Position numbers and translations under genes: made by a program
Shown: piece after piece, positions 54,962 to 64,000 of the stretch
Numbering within the stretch: the stretch's first letter is position 1
Layout: every line of letters starts with the position of its first letter
NCBI RefSeq assembly: GCF_902167145.1
Contig: NC_050100.1
Coordinates: 213,026,081 to 213,090,080, forward strand
DNA: 64,000 nt
Direction of reading: 5' to 3'
Origin: Zea mays
Taxonomy: Eukaryota > Streptophyta > Magnoliopsida > Poales > Poaceae
The notes under the pieces: model-generated
Seen by the model: only the letters and a program-made list of their open reading frames with translations
Database searches by the model: none
Told to the model about the DNA's origin: nothing

Positions 54962-56326
54962 TGAGAGCACCTAGAGGGGGGTGAATAGGTGATCCTGTAA
55001 AATTTAACACTAAATTCCAACAAGCTTGATTAAAGAGATATTAGCGCAAGTTAATCAAGTCTATGAGGCGAGCTCTTGCGAACACAAATAATCACAGAGA
55101 GAGCAATCACAGGAGACACGCGATTTTATCTCGTGGTTCGACCAAGTAACACTTGCCTACTTCCACGTTGTGGCGTCCCAATGGACGAGGGTTGCACTCA
55201 ACCCCTTTCAAGTGATCCAATGATCAACTTGAATACCACAACTTTCTTCCTTATAGTTTTCTTCCTGTTTGCGAGGAATCTCCACAAGTTGGAGCCTCTC
55301 ATCCTTACAATATTGATCACAAAGAACGCACAAGAGTAAGGTTGGGAAGAGCAATACACACAAGACTCAAATATGCAGCACAACCACGCACACAAGTGAC
55401 GACTTGTGCTCGAAACACAACACGCGGAGTTCACAACTCAAATGGAGCTCAAATCACTAACACAAAGAATCGAATGTGTGAAGTTAGAGTCTTGGAGTCT
55501 TAGAATGCTTATTGAATGCTTGGGTGACTCCTCCATGCGCCTAGAGGTCCCTTTTATAGCCCTAAGGCAGCTAGGAGCCGTTGGAGGCCAACTTGGAAGG
55601 CCAAACTTGCCTTCTGTCGGGTGGTGCAACGAACAGTCCGGTGCACCACCGGATAGTCATTGTAGCTGTCCGGTGCGCGATCTCCTTCCTTTTCTGGCAC
55701 ATCCGGCCATTGGTCCTCAGAGCTGATTGGCACACCGGACACTGTCCGGTGCCCACCGGACAATCCGGTGCAACAGCTGACCGTTGGAGCAGTCCACGTG
55801 TCGCGCGAAGATTGTGCGGCCGACCGTTGGCACAGGTGACCGTTGGCTCACCGGACAGTACGGTGCACCACCGGACAGTCCGGTGAATTATAGCCATGTC
55901 GCCCCTTTGCTTTTCCTGAGGGCGACGAGTTCGCCGCGGATGACTCACCGGACAGTCCGGTGCACCACCGGACCGTCCGGTGAATTATAGTCGTACGCTG
56001 CCGTCAACTCCCGAGAGCGGCCTTTTCACCGGAGACCAGTCTGGCGCACCGGACACTGTCCGGTGCACCACAGGACAGTCCGGTGTGCCAGGCCGAGCTG
56101 AAGTTTGCTGCACATAGCTAACTCTTTTTCCAATTTTTTTCTCACTGTTTCTAGAACTTAGACAGAACACATTAGTACTCAAAACAATGCACTAAGTCTG
56201 GAAACATACCTTTTGACTTGATTTGTTCTTCTCACTTTATTTGGTACATGAGAACTTAATTAAATGTGTTGGACACTTAATCACCAAAACATTATAAAAA
56301 TTGCCCAAGGGCACATTTCCCTTTCA
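54962..56326 (-). repeat. 5' LTR of Sirevirus 2 (1365 bp)
   Basis: Plus-strand edges TGAGAGCACCTAG and CATTTCCCTTTCA. TATA box (minus TATAAAAG) at 55551-55558. It has one extra palindrome unit relative to the other LTR, near 55750-55770. Many CACCGGAC/GTCCGGTG palindromes. Confidence 0.92.
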
Positions 56327-57620
56327 ACTTGTAAGCCTAAGTCCTAAGGCCCATTTGTGTTATGAGGTAATAAGGTATCAGATGCTCAGTACAGTCTATC
56401 CCTTGTGCATTAACATCACTTAGTCGCTAAGAACCTCAGTTGGCCTCATAGTCTATAAAGTCCTCATCTCGTACTCCAAGGGCGGCAGGGATTGACCCTC
56501 TAGGTACCAGGGCCCCAAAGGTGCTAAGGACTTAGGGAAGTTAAGTATAATTCTGTCTCATGACATTAGGATGTGTCATGTCGGTCAAGGATAGTATGAC
56601 CTTAGAAAATGGACCTCACATCTAAGCGCTCGAGGATAAGTCTATAGAAAAATTTAATGAATAAATCTCAGATACGACATATTAAATGTGTGATGGACAA
56701 CTTTACAAGCTTGACAAGCGTGTTGTTACCATAACTTAGGTTGCATACACTCGAGATAACTATGTTGTACGTGCATTGATCCTATAGCCATGCGTGTGCA
56801 CGGGATGTGTACTATGAAATAAAATCAAATAAAAAAGTCTACATTGGCTACCAATTACATCGTGCCAATTACATCGTGCAGATGGCACAAGCTCTGATAT
56901 CTAGACATAACTTATCATATATGCTTGTGCGGTTGGTATGATGATTACCTTGAGAAGAATCGACTACGACACGGATAACATGATATATGACTCAATTGTT
57001 AGAGTTGCAAATGGTTTTGTGACCATAAACAGTTCAAATTAGATCCTATTTTAATTTTTAGGATTCAATATAAAACTTCTTGTTGGAGATGCTTTTACAA
57101 GGCCCACACTAAAAGACACTGGTGCAATAAAAAAATAATTCCACATAGGAAATGAATGAGAGATTGGCTCAACGTAAATGTATGATTACTGTATGTATAT
57201 ATTGTGAGATTAAGAAATATATAAAGCGAGGTACACATCTCCATTCATGCAATGTCGCAACGCGCGAGCTCTTGCTCAACTAGCCAACTGGTCGAGCCAT
57301 GGTATGAGAGAGTGATGTTGTCACCAAACCAACACCTTGTTTGAATAGGAATGTGGAATGACGGGCTGAGAGATAGGGCCCCCATAAGCTGGACCATCAG
57401 CCTGCTTAGCTAACGGGCCTTCATGACCCAGAAGACAAAGTGCAGGCCCAGCTAATAGGTGACTAGGTGAGACAAAGCCTGCTTCAAAACTCAGCCCGTC
57501 GCCTGATCATCGTCTCTGGAGCAGTGGAGGTGGAGCTGTTTGTGGACCCCGTCAGCTGCCACCTCATCAGTATTTCTGAAGCCCAGTGTTTTGACGATTT
57601 ATTGCCTCCAATAAAATACC
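56327..57620. other. Host DNA right of Sirevirus 2, no gene recognised
   Basis: 56327-56560 continues the degenerate CTAAGTCCTAAGGCCC-type repeats of the left flank. The remainder is AT-rich; 57340-57600 is slightly GC-richer. No coding domain, RNA or terminal repeat seen. Confidence 0.45.
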
Positions 57621-57623
57621 TTA

Positions 57624-57759
57624 GGCCTAGTTTGTACTTTGGGGCTGGAGTGTTTCGAAAGGATTGGAGAGGGTGCAAGTCCCCAATAGATCAAATCCTC
57701 TCTCAATACATCTTAATCTATTCCAATCCCACTCATTACTAAAGTATCCAAACTAGGTC
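57624..57759. mobile_element. PIF/Harbinger (Tourist-like) MITE, 136 bp, exact TTA duplication
   Basis: Ends GGCCTAGTTTG and (reverse complement) GACCTAGTTTG, flanked by TTA at 57621-57623 and 57760-57762. Very short for the class, probably internally deleted. Confidence 0.8.
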
Positions 57760-57762
57760 TTA

Positions 57763-58618
57763 AAGGGTCCTCTACACTATCTTGAGAAGATTTTGTCCTT
57801 TATACGCTCTAATGGTATTCTCTAAAGCGTTCTCTAAATATAGAAAACACTTCTCAATCCTCTCTCTATTAAGACTTCTCCTCTATCTATTTATATATTT
57901 TAGACAACATATTAAACAAAACTAAAATATATATAAGAAATTTAAGAGTATAAAAAATACATATGTCCAAAATCTAAAGAAAATATCTCTAATATAATTA
58001 TTTAACATATATAGAAAGAGCTTGAAGTAGCTGGTGACAATTACACAAGAACGTAGCTTCACCTGACTTGAATGGAAGAAGGCCCATCATGAAGGTTAGG
58101 TAAATTTCCCTAAAAACTTATTTGTCCTTTTCTGGTGCTGGATCAGAAAGATGAGGGTTTTGAAGGTCTGCACTCTCGATGATAGGTGCACGCATACATT
58201 TGGGATAGAGAGAGTGCGACTCTGACACAACCATGAAATACAAAAAACCTTAGCTCAATTAGATGTATTTTGGTGTTGATTGATAGTTTGTTGTTTATGT
58301 AGGTATAATCTAACATGATGTCATGTCATGATCACGACCTAACAATTTAGGACTACTATCCACAAATTTAAAGGTTGAGAAATAAAAATATTATATCTAC
58401 AAAAAGTGGCCACAATCCTGCTCAGCCAAATTTCAATGAACCATTCACTCAAGTAGTCAAGTGCCACACCCTTGCCCCACTTGGTGAGGCGAGGCGAGCA
58501 TGCGTACGTGACTTTTCTTTCCCCTTCTCAAATGGGTTTGAAGAAGTAGAGATGACTTTCATATTTAAGCATGACTAGTATGTGTCTTGGTGTCTTGTAG
58601 CTTCACCAATTTAAATTA
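57763..58618. other. AT-rich intergenic DNA
   Basis: 57770-57900 has CTCTAAAT/TTCTCTAAAG-like short repeats. No gene or clear element boundary. Confidence 0.35.
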
Positions 58619-58651
58619 TCGAACTGCCGACTATTTAAATCGGCAGTTCGA
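58619..58651. repeat. Perfect 12-bp inverted repeat
   Basis: TCGAACTGCCGA (58619-58630), a 9-base AT spacer, TCGGCAGTTCGA (58640-58651). Origin unknown; possibly a minimal foldback remnant. Confidence 0.75.
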
Positions 58652-58719
58652 CACACGTGTATACTTCGTCCATCAGTATTCACTTATTAGTTGATCATTT
58701 CCTTGCTAGTATGTGTGAC

Positions 58720-59145
58720 TAGAGATGGCCAATCAGGCCGCTTGGCCCGGGACCGATGAAGCCCGACCCGTTTTGGCCTGATCCGCCAGACACGGTTAGA
58801 AAACCGAGCCGGGTCATTCGAGCCCGCGGGCTCGTTTTCCTATCCGTGCCCAGCCCACAGCGGGCCTAAACGACCCGGCCCGGCCCGTTTAGCACGCAAA
58901 AAAGCGGGCCAAAAAACGGTCTAATCGGACCGGTAAGCACGGTTTAGTGCAACAAAACGAACTTAACGGGCTTGGAGGTAAACGGACCGTATCGGGCTAG
59001 CCCACCGTGCCTAGTTTTCTGTCCGAGCCTGGCCCGCTTATTCGTGCCGGGCCGATCCGGACCCGTATAGAACCGGACTCGAATCGGGCCCAAACAGCGG
59101 GCTTCGTGTTGGGCTCGCGGGTCTCGTGCTTATTGGCCATCTATA
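58720..59145. mobile_element. hAT-type MITE, 426 bp, exact 8-bp duplication
   Basis: Ends TAGAGATGGCCAAT and (reverse complement) TATAGATGGCCAAT match 13 of 14; flanks TGTGTGAC at 58712-58719 and 59146-59153 are identical. The inside is GC-rich, with many GGGCC/CGGCCC motifs (GACCCGGCCCGGCCCG), typical of some grass hAT MITEs. Confidence 0.88.
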
Positions 59146-59375
59146 TGTGTGACCTTGAGGAGCTGCATGCAGCTCGAGCATTGAAGGGTTCGAGGCACCG
59201 GCGCCGGCTACGATTCTTTACCGGCGATGCAGCTAGCGTGGTTGATCGGCGGCGGGACCGCGGGAGGAGCTGTAGCCTGTAGGCGACCAGATTTGGCTGA
59301 CGCCGTGGAAATGCAAACCTCCACTTATTTCTGTTTTAAATGGAACCGAAGGCCAAAGCCTAATACTCTTATTTA

Positions 59376-59712
59376 GAGGCCGTTTGGGACGGCTCTCCCG
59401 CGGCTCCAGCTCCGGCTCCGCGACGGAGCTCTCCCAAACCAGTCTGCTGAAATGAAGAGAGCAGAAGCCAGTTTAGCTCCTAAGAGCCGGAGCCTAAAAA
59501 ACCTGCTCTCGCACCGGCTCCTCGCCCATTCCAGTGCGCAGGCACCACGTGCAGCCTCTCCCACCACGCGCAGCCTCTCGTTGGCGTTCAGTAAAGAGCT
59601 GTTTTGCCAAACGATTTGTAAAAGACATCGGCTCCGGCGGAGAAGCTGCTCCTTTAAAAGAGCAACAATTGGAGCCAGTTTTAGAGGAGCCAGAGCCCTC
59701 CCAAACAGGGCC
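59376..59712. mobile_element. Tourist-like MITE, about 337 bp
   Basis: Left GAGGCCGTTTGGGACGGCTC and reverse-complement right GGCCCTGTTTGGGAGGGCTC, both followed by repeated GGCTCC/GGAGCC motifs. Flanking TTA at 59373-59375 and 59713-59715. Open frames inside are incidental. Confidence 0.65.
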
Positions 59713-59715
59713 TTA

Positions 59716-60770
59716 GTGTGTACAGTACTTACTGGATTAATTTTGGTCTTATTCGTTTGTCAAGAATACACCAGAAATAGTTCCAACTGATCAAAACTTA
59801 TATAAACTAAAGAAACAATGTGACTAGAAATTGTTTCATGTACCATTCCGTCAAAAACAAACATGCCCTTAGTGTACTCATCGACTGACACAACTGCACC
59901 CGCTGATTTATAGAGAGTTGCAGTCCATTCCTGCTGATGACATCAAGATGATAGCCGCATTCTTCCGCGGAATCGCGCCTTGCTCTGCCTTTTTGCCTCA
60001 TCTTCTCATCAACCACCGGTAAGCTGTTACGCACGTCCATGCCTTACCCTAGCTAGCGCCCCATGCGGATGCGGGTCACAACTTGCAGTCCCTGTTCCGC
60101 AGGCGACCATTACCAACGGCCGCCACCCATCGCCAACAAAATGGAAATGCATGGCTGATGGCTCCTCGATCAGCTCAGTGTACGGGATCCATTGGACATG
60201 CCAACGCGCCGGCCCTCCCACTGACCCACGGTCCACGGACATGGGCGCTCGCTCGGCACTTGGCAACCTTCTGGCATCTACGTCGTTGGATCAGTGCAGT
60301 TGGACGAAAAAAGTCCATAAGTGCCCTTTGCGGCATGTGGCTGTGGCTGGCCGGCAGCGATCGAGCAGGCAGGACGTTGCACGGTTGCACCACCCGCTCC
60401 CGGCCAACGGCCGTTCCACCGCGTCACTCTAGCTAGATGGCCGGCGACGTCAAACCGAATGGACGGGGCCCCGGCTCTGGCCTGCCCCCGTAGGGCACCT
60501 AAATACGCAACTGCATGAATATTGGAAACTTGTGACAGCCACGTCGAAAATTGACTCATTTTCGGCGGATTCTATGCCCCCATTGTTGACAGGCTCCAAA
60601 TATTCTCAAAACAGCTCTGGCTCTTCTAGCTTCTTGGCTTTTATAAGAGAGTCCGAGCCATTTTGCAATTTATTTGACAAAACAAACAACTTCACACGGA
60701 TAGATGGTGGTAGGGACTATAATTTCGTGAAACATTATTGTGTGCAGGACAAAAGTAGGTAAAAGCCTAT
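59716..60770. other. GC-rich region of unknown nature, followed by GGCTCC-rich text
   Basis: 60020-60500 is GC-rich, with overlapping frames on both strands (up to 150 codons) that show no domain; this pattern fits composition, not coding. 60590-60830 has GGCTCC/GGAGCC motifs like the MITE at 59376 and may be a diverged relative. A promoter-like remnant is possible but unsupported. Confidence 0.3.
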
Positions 60771-61187
60771 TTTTTGGTGCTTCGGCTCCTAATAGCAAAA
60801 CGACTTTGGCTCCTTGATAGCTCTAGACGAGGAGCCATTTTTTGTTTTTGTTTTCGGCGGCTGTTTTTAATATGTAAAAAATAAGTTAATTTTTAGTGGT
60901 CTTCATGTTGCAGCCGAAAATAATATTATTATTTTTGGTGGCTACCATTAAGCTATAAAAAGTTAAGTATTTATTTTTGATAGCCAGTGTGAGGCTACCG
61001 AAAATTTAGGATAGGTGTGTGTGGGTGCTTGGCTTTCTTCCTCACGGAGTCGCCTCCTTCTCCGGTTTGCTTTCACGTTTTTGTTCATACCTCTGTAGTG
61101 AACCCATACCACCGGGCCCACGACGTCATACCACCACCCCCGGCCCACCACGTCCGCGTTACCGCTCCGTGTCAGGGTTTCTAATTG
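60771..61187. other. AT-rich segment with GCCGAAAAT motifs
   Basis: GTTTTCGGCGGCT, AGCCGAAAATAATA, TTTTTGGTGGCTACC and GGCTACCGAAAATTTAGG recur in both orientations between 60850 and 61010, as in subterminal parts of DNA transposons. No gene. Confidence 0.35.
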
Positions 61188-61760
61188 TGACATGAATAAC
61201 AATGGATTGCTAAGTGTCACTGCCGTAGGTCCACCGAAAATATGGAGCATTCATGAATAACAACATTGTAGCTCAAAATAATGGGTTGCTAAGTGTCACT
61301 GCACCCGGTTTGCCGAAAAAACTAGAGCATTCATGAATAACATATTGTAGCTCAAAATAATGGATTGCTAAGTGTCACATGCATGCGCTCATCAAAACTA
61401 AAATTCGTATCCTCCCTATTTAATAAGAATTATTCCACTCCATACCACATAAAAATGGGGTCATTAATTGTAGAAAAAATAGAGCAATCACAAACAACAA
61501 TATTGTAGCTAAAAACAATGGCTTCATAGGTATCAAATGCATGTGCTCAACAAAATTCAAATTGGTAGCCCCCTCTTGAAGAACAATTATTCCACCTCAT
61601 GTCATATAAATAGGGGGTTAGTTATAAAAAATAAAACTTGAAGCATTCTTCAGCAATAATATTGTTGCTCAAAACAATGGGTTGCTAGGTGTGACATGCA
61701 TATGTTCATCAAAATTAAAATTAGTAGCTCTATTGAATACATCTACTCCATAAAACAGCT
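61188..61760. repeat. Five degenerate tandem copies of a CATGAATAACA unit
   Basis: Copies start near 61190, 61252, 61333, 61493 and 61652. The shared core is CATTGTAGCTCAAAATAATG then GGTTGCTAAGTGTCAC. The first copies are about 62-82 bp apart, later ones about 160 bp with an added TCATCAAAAnTnAAATTnGTA part. Origin unknown. Confidence 0.6.
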
Positions 61761-62160
61761 AAAGCACGCATGAGAAAATAACTAACAATCATCAAAACCT
61801 CCATTAAATTTGACAGAAATTAAATGGGTTCATAGCCACCAACCTTTTGGAAGATGGATTCACCACAATTTCAATGCCTTCCTCAAGATCAAATTGAAAA
61901 GTACTCTCTATAAAATTAACAAATAACTACCATGAGAATCAACTAATCTATCCATAAAAAAATCAAAAGCTACAAATTTAAAGCAGTTACCAACCTTAAC
62001 AAAGAAGATCATGTTTGCCCATGCAAATCCAAGACCTTCCATGAGCATTTTGGAGGAAAATAGATGCAAAATGGAGAGAGAGAGAGAGAGAGGAGGAGGG
62101 GAAAGATGCCTCCTTAGATGAGTGTGCTCGAGATGGGAGGGAGAAGGAAGGAGGGAGCAT
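61761..62160. other. AT-rich DNA with a GA microsatellite
   Basis: No gene. A (GA)n run with GAGG extensions lies at about 62072-62100. Confidence 0.5.
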
Positions 62161-62514
62161 GGTTTTGTAAATTACAACAATCGTTGCTGCCTCGAGCCAA
62201 TAGTTGGTAATGATAGACTATATATCACTATTGTCTCAAGCAACAAACCATCAGTGACCTATCAACAATGAATTAAGCCATCACCTGACGATGATAGCCC
62301 TAGTACCATTGCTGGTTCATGGCTTAAATCAACAATGATAGATCACTAACAGTCTATGGCTTGAGATGATAGTAATATGGACCTTCATTGTTGGTTTTAA
62401 GGTCCCCAAATATTTTTAGATTTTCAAATTAAGAACAACAGTGAAGGATTATCACTGTCAAATGCAAAGCAACAAAGTGATGAGCCAACAGTGATGGTCA
62501 GTTTTGTACTAGTG
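62161..62514. mobile_element. Probable end of a CACTA (En/Spm) element
   Basis: The right end reads GTTTTGTACTAGTG; reverse complement CACTAGTACAAAAC, a CACTA terminus. Inside, related short motifs repeat (CAACAATGATAGATCACTAA, CCAACAGTGATGGTC, TGATAGCCCTAGTACCATTG), as in CACTA subterminal regions. The opposite end was not found, so the size is unknown. Confidence 0.5.
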
Positions 62515-62599
62515 GGAGGAAGTAACATGGTCAACATTTGCGAGCTCAACTATGTATTACATGTGTATTGTTGTATCGAGAGCACAATCATAATATAAC

Positions 62600-64000
62600 T
62601 GAAAGTCGCCTAGAGGGGGGGGGGGGTGGATAGGCGAAACCTGAAAATTAAAACTTTATCCCCCAACTAGATCCCTTGATTAGTGGTTAGAACAAGATAT
62701 ATAATTATCGGAGTATAAAAACTAAGTCCTTGCTTGTAAAGAGTATTGCTTTCAAATAATGCGGAATTGATAAATTAATACTATTAATAAGTCTATGAGA
62801 ATAAAGCAAGAGGCTTAAGTAAGAAGAGTAATAACACAAGTTTTCTCTTGCAATGAGTTGCTTCACTAAATGAGAATATAACTTAAAGCAACACCAAATA
62901 GAATTAGCAAAGAGTAATGCAAGAGAAACTTAGAAAGGGAAAGAACAAACAAATCACAAGCAATAAGCACACAAGACACGAGTGATTTGTTTTACCGAGG
63001 TTCGGCCCTCGAAGGCCTAGTCCCCGTTGAGGAGTCCACTTAAGGACGGGTCTTTTTCAACCCTTTCCCTCTCTCCACCAATCACACAAGGATCGGCGAG
63101 CTCTTCTTCTTTTCAAGGATCACTCTCGATCCCACAAGGACCACCACACTCTTTGGTGTCTCTTGCTAGCTTTTACAAGCCTCTAAAACTTTGGAGGAAG
63201 TTCGATGGGAGTCAAAACTCCACGCGCAAATGAACACAAAGATGAAGCTCACACTATCTCTCAATGGATCTCACAAGGCACTAGGGCTAAACTCAATTGA
63301 GTAGCTCTCAATTGCTTGCACTCTCTTTTGTGGCACTTGTGTTGGTTGTAGTGGGCTAGATCTTGTGTATAGGATGTATCAATGAATATATGTGATTGGG
63401 AGGGCTTGAGTATGTCAACTAGATGACTTGGAATGTTGCTTGGGCTCCCTCACCATGAAGTGGACGGTTGGAGTGGTATTTATAGCCCTCAACCACCTAT
63501 ATAGCCGTTGGGGCGTATCTGCCAGAAATTGCACTGGCGGACGGTCCACGGCTAGGGCCCGGACGGTCCGCGACCCTCCAACGGTCGATTCTGACATCTT
63601 CAACGGATACTTCTGACAGATCAACGGTTAGATCAACGGCTATCTGCCTCGGTGACACCACGCGGACGGTCCGCCCTTGGTCCCGGACGGTCCGCGCCAG
63701 CTATATAATTCCTTTTGATCAACTTGTCACCTTCGGGCTGAACCAGGTCTTCACCTGCGGACTGTCCGCGAATTATAGCCGGACGGTCCGCGCGTTGTAG
63801 CTGGACGGTCCGTGGTTTAGTCGGACTGTCCCTGATTTGTAGTTCCTGGTCGAAGTCAACTCGGTGTCGCGGACTGTCCGCCGCAAGGGCCCGGACGGTC
63901 CGCGCATAGTCTGTTTTTCCAAAAAGCTTCTCCTGTCCGGAATAATCTACGGTATTCCGGACAGTCGATTTAGTATAGTTGTAGATGAACCTTTGGCACC
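62600..64000 (-). repeat. Partial LTR of a third Sirevirus (runs off the window)
   Basis: The left edge TGAAAGTCGCCTAGAGGGG corresponds to the 3' end of an LTR on the minus strand, as in Sirevirus 1 (23635). It contains about ten palindromes of the GCGGACGGTCCGC/GGACTGTCC type (63535-63905) and a TATA box (minus TATAAATA, 63477-63484). The window ends in GAACCTTTGGCACC, which matches 16790-16803 near the far end of the Sirevirus 1 LTR, so the LTR is nearly complete. The element body should lie to the right. Confidence 0.85.

Larger units (their letters stand above)
36060..56326 (-). mobile_element. Sirevirus-type Ty1/Copia element 2, complete, split by a nested chromovirus
   Basis: LTRs 36060-37407 (1348 bp) and 54962-56326 (1365 bp), with identical 5-bp flanks ACTTG (36055-36059 and 56327-56331). 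Without the insert at 39575-50772 the element is about 9.07 kb, usual for maize Sireviruses. The minus-strand order is gag, coiled coil, protease, integrase, linker, RT, RNase H. The LTRs differ at about 53 positions by hand count (about 4%). Coding regions are disrupted. Confidence 0.93.

Noticed and set aside
60027..60436. Overlapping 77-150 codon frames as genes
   Set aside because: High GC content explains their length; both strands are equally open and no motif is visible.

Overview
The window looks like nuclear DNA from a large grass genome, most likely maize (Zea mays) or a close relative. It is almost entirely nested LTR retrotransposons (Ty3/Gypsy chromoviruses, a Ty3/Gypsy Tat-lineage element, and Ty1/Copia Sireviruses of the Opie/Ji type), with small DNA transposons (MITEs), a hAT remnant, a probable Helitron and one intact tRNA gene between them. 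No ordinary protein-coding host gene is convincing. Family names come from motif recognition by eye; no database search was possible.

Layout. 1-4340: tail of a plus-strand chromovirus whose gag piece is joined directly to an integrase-chromodomain piece, followed by a 2.8 kb 3' LTR. 4341-15309: a Tat-lineage element with primer-binding site, gag-pol, 78-bp tandem repeats, a minus-strand intron-bearing accessory gene with its own TATA box, and a 501-bp 3' LTR. 15310-16579: the hAT transposase pseudogene it interrupts. 16580-24751: a minus-strand Sirevirus whose 3' LTR is truncated. 24752-36059: an intergenic stretch with several MITEs, a GC-rich island, degenerate repeats running up to a tRNA-Leu(CAG) gene, and a likely 4.7 kb Helitron carrying an RPA-like gene. 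36060-56326: a second minus-strand Sirevirus with a perfect 5-bp target-site duplication (ACTTG), split by a plus-strand chromovirus at 39575-50767 (duplication AACAC). 56327-62599: intergenic DNA with PIF/Harbinger and hAT MITEs, a palindrome, a GC-rich stretch and a CACTA end. 62600-64000: the beginning of a third Sirevirus LTR.

How the parts relate. Each autonomous element carries capsid/nucleocapsid, protease, reverse transcriptase, RNase H and integrase regions, and every coding region in the window except the tRNA is broken by stops or frameshifts. Many of the stops fit C-to-T (or G-to-A) changes expected from deamination of methylated cytosine. Hand counts of LTR differences (about 4% for the outer Sirevirus, about 1.8% for the chromovirus inside it) agree with the nesting order. 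The most unusual parts are the antisense spliceable gene in the Tat element, the Helitron-borne RPA gene, the decayed extra ORF before gag in the nested chromovirus, and a hairpin shared by the two chromoviruses just before the polypurine tract.
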